Below, one piece after another: positions 57,701 to 64,000 of a stretch of 64,000 nucleotides of DNA. Under the pieces are notes generated by a model. The model did no database searches. It saw nothing but the letters and a program-made list of their open reading frames with translations, and had not been told where the DNA came from. The position numbers and the translations under genes were made by a program. How positions within the stretch are numbered: position 1 is the first letter of the stretch; the number at the start of each line of letters is the position of its first letter. This DNA comes from Daphnia carinata (taxonomy: Eukaryota > Arthropoda > Branchiopoda > Diplostraca > Daphniidae): assembly GCF_022539665.2 (NCBI RefSeq), contig NC_081331.1, positions 8,401,534-8,465,533 on the forward strand. The letters run 5' to 3'.

Positions 57701-59354
57701 GTTGTGTTGTTGTTGTTGTTGCATGTACTAGGTTGCTTGTTGCGTTGATCCTCTGTAGCCATGGCTCTGTTGCCCATGATTCTCGTTGATGGGATACTAG
57801 TCGTTGATGGAACCGGCATGGAAGTGATAGAGAAATTCATCTATGGCCTCCTTCTCGACCATCAGAATATAATGATTTTTTAGAGTGCGCTCGAGCCTTT
57901 GAATGAACAGACGCCCAGTAAATTTGTGGCATATCGTACCGGATAACCAGATGGCACGCTGGAACGTCAATACTATTGTTGGAAACGGAGAGAAGAATTC
58001 GCAACTATGAATCGTGGTTGACGAACAGGCCTTAAATTCGGCAATCGCCGCAGGCCGAAACGTGTTCAAGAGGGCGGAGCTAAGAAGAAACACGGCGTAG
58101 GCCTAGCCGAGAAATTTCAGTTCAGTTTAAGAAGCCGAGAGGAGACTATCCTGCGCTCGTTATTGTAATTTCATTTCTATAAATCGCCTCGTGTTTAAAA
58201 CTAGCTCAATCGTAATCGTAATAATTACTCCTAGAAATTCCTTACAGCTCCGGTAACATTTCGTGCATCGACCGGGAATTCGACCGGGAATTTCCACATC
58301 CTTCGTCGACCGTTGCTGTTTTTTGGCATTTCAGGAATTTATTCGAGTCGTCTCGATAAACTGCGTTAGAGCATTATTTCGATTTGATTTGCCAACTAGT
58401 TTTGTCTGTAAATTTGTGTGCGTATCCGTATGAGTGTGTGCCGTTGCCGACTCGAAACGTCATTCAAATTTAGCAAGACTAGTAGACGTACAAGTCCCGC
58501 GTGGCAGACACGTTTTTCTCTTCTTTGGTCTCGCTACCCCTGTAGTAAAGTCACGTAGTCTCGCCATTTTTTTCCTTCAATCGTCAGTGGGTGGCAAAGA
58601 ACCGGGGGAGTCGTTACCACCCTCGCCGCACGTGGTGTCGCCATTTTTTCCCCTTCTCATTTGTCAGAGCGTAGAGACAAAGGGTGGGCCGTCACTACCT
58701 CCACAACGCGTAGTATCTCCATTTAGTTTTCTTTTGGTTTTTTATTTTAATTTTTTTTTTGTTGTTGTTGTTGTTCTTCGTTTGTCACCACTTACAGCGT
58801 GGTGCAAAAGCATTAAGCTGCCTCGCGGCAAATCAAAGCCGCATCAACGCTTGGCTCAGAAAGAAAAACGAAGAGCCAAGCGTCAAGCTCCCTACAAAAT
58901 TCGATTCCCGGTTCAAGAACAGACATCGTCGCGTATAGTTCACCGTCGCGTTATTGTCGAAACAAAGTCAGCGGATAATAACCACGTTCCCTCGCGCATC
59001 ATTAGTGTTGTAGAACGACCCTTGCCGGTATCGGAGGTGCTCGACGTTTCAGAGTTAGATATAAAAAAACGGATTGAGTTTAAGTCGGAAGTGGCATCTT
59101 GTTTACTTAAATTGGAAGCTAAATTATCTCAGGTGCCATCACTTGGAGAAGACGCGGACATCTTACAAATTGACGGATCAAAATTTTTCGAATAGTCGCT
59201 GAACTGCGATTGCCATATTGGTTTCCTCTTTGCCCGACAACGTCCGCCATTCTTGGCTGTGTCAGCGTCCGACAACGTCCGCCTATTGGCATCGTCATCT
59301 ACGGCCAGCGTTACTGCACTAGAAGGCTAGGTCCACCGTTAGGTTGTCCCAACT
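57701..59354 (+). promoter_or_regulatory. BEL/Pao LTR and leader with degenerate tandem repeats
   Basis: The LTR right edge and primer site are not resolved. A roughly 79-bp diverged repeat occurs three times (GTAGTCTCGCCATTTTTT, GTGGTGTCGCCATTTTTT and GTAGTATCTCCATTT at about 58555, 58633 and 58713). A long frame at 58434-59195 ends in a basic then acidic segment (KEKRRAKRQAPYKIRF, LKLEAKLSQVPSLGEDA). A pyrimidine-rich tract ending CACTTACAG at 58799 could be a splice acceptor before this part. Its role is uncertain. Confidence 0.45.
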
Positions 59355-60870
59355 ATGGCTGAAAGTGAACTAATCCTGTCTAGTATCGAAGAAGAAGAGG
59401 TGGAAGTAGACGAAAGGGAACTGGAGTGTGACCCAGAAAGATTGAAGGTGCTTCGATCGGTTGAAAAGGGTAGCCACACAAGAACCTGTAAAAGAGTCTT
59501 GGCAGCTATACGGATTGGAGAAGGTAGAGATGCCATCCGCGCGCTTCGAGATCACTTGGTGGCAAGCTATGATGAGGTCGAGAGACGTCATGATCGTTAT
59601 TTGAGATATTCACAAACCTCTCTGAGAGAGTTGACGCCGTTGGTTGGCTGAAAGTAGTCACTGATGATCATCGGGTCGACTTAGGCTCAATCGACAACTA
59701 CTTAAGCTCATTTACAATTGTTTCGGCAGCTTCAGTGACGTCGCGCCGCTCATCCCATCATTCAAGTGTGTCTTCAGCCAGAGCAAAAGCCTTGGAAGCA
59801 GAGCGCCTGCAGCTTGAAGCCGAGTTAAAACTCAAGCAAACGGATGAAGAGAATAAATTACGCGAACAAGAGGACGCACGTATCCGGCAATTGGAGGAAT
59901 ACAAGCAAAAGGTCATAAATTATCGAATTCAACGTGAGCTCCGCAATGAGGTCGAAAAGCAACGCCTGAGCGGCGCGATTTTCCGTCGACTTGCTGAAGA
60001 AACCGAAGATGACGTTTCGCTTCAAGCACATCTCAACGCAATCCCTGGATCGAATGTTGGTGAGGACAAAACCCAGTTAACGGAGACACTTGTAACACCC
60101 CCATCGAACCCTCTTACATCGCAAGCTGGACAAGCTCCTGGTGGAGCGGAAGGAAATATCTCAACTGTTAGCAGCAGCCGCTCGTCAAAACCTCAAATGA
60201 CGCCACTGGAAACAGGCCATTCAATACCAACCCGCAAACCTTTCTTGACCACGCAATCCTACACACCTTTACCATCTCTTCCAGTTGGGACTATGCCCTC
60301 TTCGGGGGTGCTATCACAAGTTCGAGGACTTGCCGCAAAGGCATTTAGTGTGTTCACGCCCAACCTCCTCAGCCCATGCAGGCATCTACCGTTCCACCTT
60401 CCTTTCCTGCTCCGCTACCTGTAACGTCGGTGTCGCTAGCACGTACCAGTGTTCCTGATGCGCAATCGAACTTGAACTCGCAAGTCCCTAGCAACACTGT
60501 TCATGGCGAAGCTTCGAATGGGCCCGTAAGCACCATAGTACCCACTACATCGGTTACGAACGGGCCGGCAGTCGTGAGCGCAAATTCCCTTCAGTCACTA
60601 CCCGCACAGCGCTTTCCGCCACATGTCTCGACGCACCTTAACCCAAAGGCAACGCCCTTCATGACAACCACAAATCCCTGTCTCACTACGTTTGGGCAAC
60701 AAGGTCCAGATCTTCGATCCAGCAACCATCCCGTCGTGTCTGCAGGTATATATGCTCCCGACGCATGGATCGAAAAAATTGGCACAGAATTCGCCGTTCC
60801 AGCTCGCTCCTTTGTTCGTCCGCCCTGACTGGAACTACCAAGATTTACTGGGAATCCTCGTGACTGGCCG
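59355..60870 (+). pseudogene. BEL/Pao gag N-terminal region (broken)
   Basis: It starts MAESELILSSIEEEEVEVDE at 59355. A helical gag head (residues to about 98) is followed, after a frameshift near 59640-59735, by a charged coiled-coil (EAERLQLEAELKLKQ, RELRNEVEKQRL). A Ser/Pro-rich linker with another shift near 60360 comes next, then an in-frame TGA at 60826-60828 just before LELPRFTGNPRDWPMFIQSF. The order is typical for BEL/Pao gag. Confidence 0.75.
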
Positions 60871-61974
60871 ATGTTTATACAGTCCTTTAAAATTCAGGTG
60901 CACGATGCAGCTTCTTCCAACGCAGAACGCCTCACGCATCTACGAAACTGTTTATCCCACGACGTGCAGCAACATGTTGGAGAGGCCTTGTTAAATCCTG
61001 GGTTGTACCAGCATGCTCTGAAGGAACTGTATCGCAAATTCGGAAACCCTCAAATCGTCTCTCAGGCATGCACGTCTTCCCTTATAAAACTACAAGCTTT
61101 CAGAGATAATGACTACGAAGCCCTAAAAGGATTCTCGGCTAAACTACATTCCGTGGTGGCAACGCTGCAGTTAGGTGGTTATGGATTAGAACTACATAGC
61201 AACTCGACACTGGCTCAACTCGTCAACAAGCTACCGCCGACTCTACGAAGTCGTTGGGGAGAACGAAGCTGGGCTATGCAACCCAAGCTCCCGACAGTTT
61301 TGGACTTCAACGCCTGGCTGGACGATGTAGCTATGGCAGAGTACTCCATCCGAGTAGGAACCATGATCGACTACAAGAAATCTCAAATAGCTAATGTCGA
61401 GAGACGAGCAAATGTTGAAAAGCATCGCCAACGAACTAATCCTAGGGTTTTCAGTACAACTTCTCAGCCAGCCTGCTCCGTTTGTCGAAGTCTACACCAC
61501 CTTAAGGACTGCAAGCAGTTTAAGGAGATGCCGGTAGAAAAACGAGCTACAATTGTTAAAGAAAATCGACTATGCTACCGTTGTCTCGCCCAAGACCACC
61601 TCAGCCCTGATTGCAAGCGAAGTGAACCATGCGCGCGTAAAGATTGTGACGGGCTACACCATTCCCTGTTACATGGGGCCCCCAGAATGTACCCAAGACG
61701 TAGCGCAACTTCACGAGAGCCTGCGATTATCAGTCAAGTTACATTTACAGGTGCAACTACCCCAAGATCATCTATTCGCCATGCTATGCTGCCTATCTTG
61801 CCCATCGTGCTAAAAGCTAATGGAAACGAAGTAGTCACGTATGCTCTGTTGGATTCCGGCAGTCAACTGACATTGATCACAGGCAAAGTCGCTAAGGCCC
61901 TTGGTCTACAGGGTAAAAGAGAAAGTATTGCCATAACGACCGTGGGACCCGATTGCCCACCGTTTTTTTACTGA
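60871..61974 (+). pseudogene. BEL/Pao gag zinc knuckles and protease (one frame)
   Basis: It contains the capsid-like DUF1759 region (SFKIQVHDAASSNAERLTHL, LPPTLRSRWGE) and Cys/His knuckles (CSVCRSLHHLKDC, CYRCLAQDHLSPDC, CARKDCDGLHHSLLH). The start of an aspartic protease has catalytic Asp in LLDSGSQLTLI (about 61852). The frame ends at 61974 after a run of seven T (61963-61969), where a one-base shift moves the continuation into the next frame. Confidence 0.82.
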
Positions 61975-61990
61975 AAAGGTTGACTTCGAA

Positions 61991-63358
61991 ATGGCATCCC
62001 TTGACGGAACCCAATCGTTTCGAATCGAAGACGCGCATACGGTAGAAACACTCAACTTGAAGACTCAGCCAGTTGATCTACCTAAGCTTTTGGAAGAATG
62101 GCCGCATCTAGCAGTGCCAGTTCATTCGACTAGGGTCGAAGACGTTACAGTCTTAATTGGATTTGACCATCCTGCGCCGATTGAGGTCTTGGAACTTCGG
62201 GTCGACACTGCGCGGCAGTGGGCCCCTAGAGCACAACGTACCCGTTTTGGTTGGTGTATCGTCGGACCTGTCGCCAAGAACGGAAACCTCTCCGCCGATT
62301 GTCACGCCTTGTCTCTGGCCGACGACAAATTGAACGCAGTAGTCGAGAACTTCATCCAATACGACACGTTTGGAACGAAACCTGGTGTTATCGTGCCGGT
62401 TAGTGCGAGAGAGCAACGAGCTTTGAGAATTCTGTCTGAAACAACGCGGCACAATGGCGAGCGTTACGAGTCGGGTTTTCTCTGGAAATCGGATGACGTT
62501 CACCTTCCAGACAATCGACCTAGGGCAGTGAGTCGTCCCAATAGCCTGGAACGCAGATTCGCTTCTGACAAACCCTTGTCAGAAGTATACCGGAAGGTGA
62601 TTGAAGAAAATGTGCAACTCAAACACGCGAGAAAATTATCGACCGACGAGATAGCAGAAGGACAGCACGGTCGTACCTGGTACAACGCACATCACCCGGT
62701 TTTCAACCCGAATAAACCAGGAAAATGTAGGGTAGTTTTCGACCTAGCTGCTAAACATAAAGGAGTCTGCCTTGACGACGTGCTTTTAAGAGGTCCGGAC
62801 TTACTCGCCAGCCTAATCGGAATTTTTATGCGCTTTCGCCAGTTTCCTGTCCCGGTGGTAGCAGACGTGGAAAAAATGTTCCATCAAGTCCGTGTGCGGA
62901 GAGCTGACGGGCCGGCATTTCGTTTCTTATGGAGAACACCTGGGTCTACCGATCCACCTGATACCTATCAAATGGACGTGCATGTGTTTGGGGCTCGTTC
63001 ATCGCCGACGGTCTGCGCATATGTCCAACAGGCCGCTCGAGACAGCCATGACGATGTCGAATACCTTTTGTGACACATCGTACGCCATTTCTACGTCGAC
63101 AATTGGCTCGTGTTTTTCAAAACTGAAGAAGAAGCTATCTCAACCGCGCACCGCCTCACTGAAGTCATGCGCATTGGAGGATTTCCATTAACACAGTGGG
63201 CTACGTCAAATGCAAATGTTCGCAAGGCTCTCCCGGGACAAGCACAGCAAGGTCTTACGTTAAATATGGACCTCGACTCTCTTCAAGTCGAACGTACCTT
63301 AGGTCTTTCCTGGGACTTCAACCGCGACGTGTTTATCGTAAACGCAAACACAAAGTGA
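61991..63358 (+). pseudogene. BEL/Pao reverse transcriptase with two in-frame stops
   Basis: One frame throughout, interrupted by TGA at 63071-63073 and 63356-63358. It carries the end of the protease region (VLIGFDHPAPIEV, RTRFGWCIVGP), then the polymerase: VFNPNKPGKCRVVFDLAA, motif A in VADVEKMFHQV, FGARSSPTVCAY, and the active site FYVDNWLV (YVDN at 63092-63103). YVDN is, as I recall, the usual form in part of the BEL/Pao group, so it is not counted as a mutation. The protein copies element RNA into DNA when intact. Confidence 0.85.
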
Positions 63359-63997
63359 AATAGCAAAGACTCGCTACGGGCCGTATCAAGCATTTTCGAC
63401 CCGTTAGGCTTCTTAGCCCCTATCATCTTCACGGCGAAAATTTTGTTGCAGGAGGTTTGGCGTAAGCAAGTCGAATGGGATGACCATCTGGACCAAGACA
63501 TACTTGATCGCTGGGAAGCCTGGAGAACGTCTCTATCTGCGCTCGAACATCTTAATATAAAGCGCTGTATCTCCCCCGTAGATGTTAAATCAGACGATGT
63601 TGAACTACATACATTCGGGGATGCTTCGGAGCTAGGATTTGGAGCAGTGGCTTTCCTTCGTTTCGTGCATAGAGAGGGAGTTGAAGTCTCGTTTATTATA
63701 TCCAAATCAAGGATAGTTCCTTTGAAATTTACGACGATCCCAAGAATGGAACTCTGCGCCGCTGTTCTCGTAACACGTTTGCTTATTCTTCTAAGGCGGG
63801 AGATTGATATTAACTACAAACGAGTATATTGCTGGACCGACTCTACTACCGTGTTGAGTTGGATTAACTCGAAATCTTGCCGCTTTAACACCTATGTCGG
63901 AAACCGCGTTGGCGAGATTTTGGAAAACACTTCGCGGACAGATTGGTACTACGTCCGAGCTCCGACAACCCAGCTGACGATGCTAGCCGTGGACTAA
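63359..63997 (+). pseudogene. BEL/Pao connection and RNase H region (frameshift at end, cut by window)
   Basis: Same frame as the polymerase. SSIFDPLGFLAPI begins the connection. The RNase H has its acidic residues in HTFGDASELGFGAV, IPRMELCAAVL and CWTDSTTVLSWI. Near 63955-63962 the frame slips: the expected SDNPADDASRGL is read in the next frame to the window end. Confidence 0.8.
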
Positions 63998-64000
63998 ATG

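Larger units (their letters stand above)
57701..64000 (+). mobile_element. Second BEL/Pao retrotransposon, decayed (runs off the window)
   Basis: It starts with TGTTGTGTTGTTG at the break of array unit R5 and continues through an LTR/leader, gag, protease, reverse transcriptase and RNase H, all plus strand, to the window edge. Its coding region has at least four frameshifts and three in-frame stops. It differs clearly from the BEL at 1117-5370 in sequence and motif details (DSGSQ against DEGSQ, YVDN against YMDD). Confidence 0.85.

Noticed and set aside
57710-58093. Minus-strand ORFs at the start of the right BEL/Pao element
   Set aside because: Low-complexity CAA/Asn codons opposite a GTT repeat and no domain; part of the LTR/leader.
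61991-63103. YVDN instead of YVDD as an inactivating mutation of the right BEL/Pao polymerase
   Set aside because: YVDN is, to my knowledge, a normal active-site form in part of the BEL/Pao group; the real damage is the stops and frameshifts.
1-64000. CRISPR, operon or prokaryotic defence system
   Set aside because: Introns, LTR retroelements and cuticle genes show a eukaryotic locus; the repeated units are several kb long and not spaced short repeats.

Overview
This is a eukaryotic, arthropod-type window. A small branchiopod crustacean such as Daphnia is my best inference. The grounds are spliced genes with short GT-AG introns, arthropod cuticle proteins of the Rebers-Riddiford RR-1 (chitin-binding) class, TATA boxes followed by TCAGT-type arthropod initiators, and BEL/Pao and Ty3/gypsy LTR retrotransposons. 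Nothing prokaryotic is present, and I see no rRNA, tRNA or CRISPR.

Layout. (1) 1-5738 is a nested retrotransposon block. A gypsy element lies on the minus strand (gag 780..1 running off the window, 5' LTR 5738..5499 with a tRNA-Leu-like primer site). A BEL/Pao element (1117-5370) sits in its leader, flanked by a 5-bp target duplication. (2) 5739-57700 is an array of near-identical units in both orientations. A full unit carries a head-to-head pair of RR-1 cuticle genes (type A, 204 aa; type B, 217 or 222 aa) separated by exactly 601 bp, a dead RR exon (type C), a proline/alanine-rich fragment (type D) and several kb of shared spacer. I count seven A copies (one frameshifted, one cut by a gap), five B, five C and five D. 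Orientation along the window is F1 (5.7-15.5 kb), a unique spacer with a Tyr/Thr-rich repeat pseudogene, R1 (17.4-23.9), R2 (23.9-32.75), F2 (32.75-35.0), a 100-N gap, R3 (35.1-39.25), the 3' half of a gypsy element (39.25-41.26), R4 (41.3-51.7) and R5 (51.7-57.7). (3) 57701-64000 is a second, decayed BEL/Pao element that ends the array and runs off the window.

How it fits together. The A and B genes encode secreted chitin-binding cuticle proteins: signal peptide, AY/P-rich repeat linker, RR-1 domain, HEYELPVAPV tail. Each pair shares one bidirectional promoter region and is probably co-expressed. The rest of each unit looks like passenger sequence.

The most informative structural clue is the gypsy element. 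Its 5' half with its 5' flank (window left) and its 3' half with its 3' flank (41 kb) lie in opposite orientations, yet together they show one 4-bp target-site duplication. That is what a single insertion would look like after an inversion of about 39 kb or more with one breakpoint inside the element. Large palindromes, a gap at a palindrome centre, a MITE with an 8-bp target duplication and tandem duplications show that the locus is structurally very active, or partly mis-assembled.
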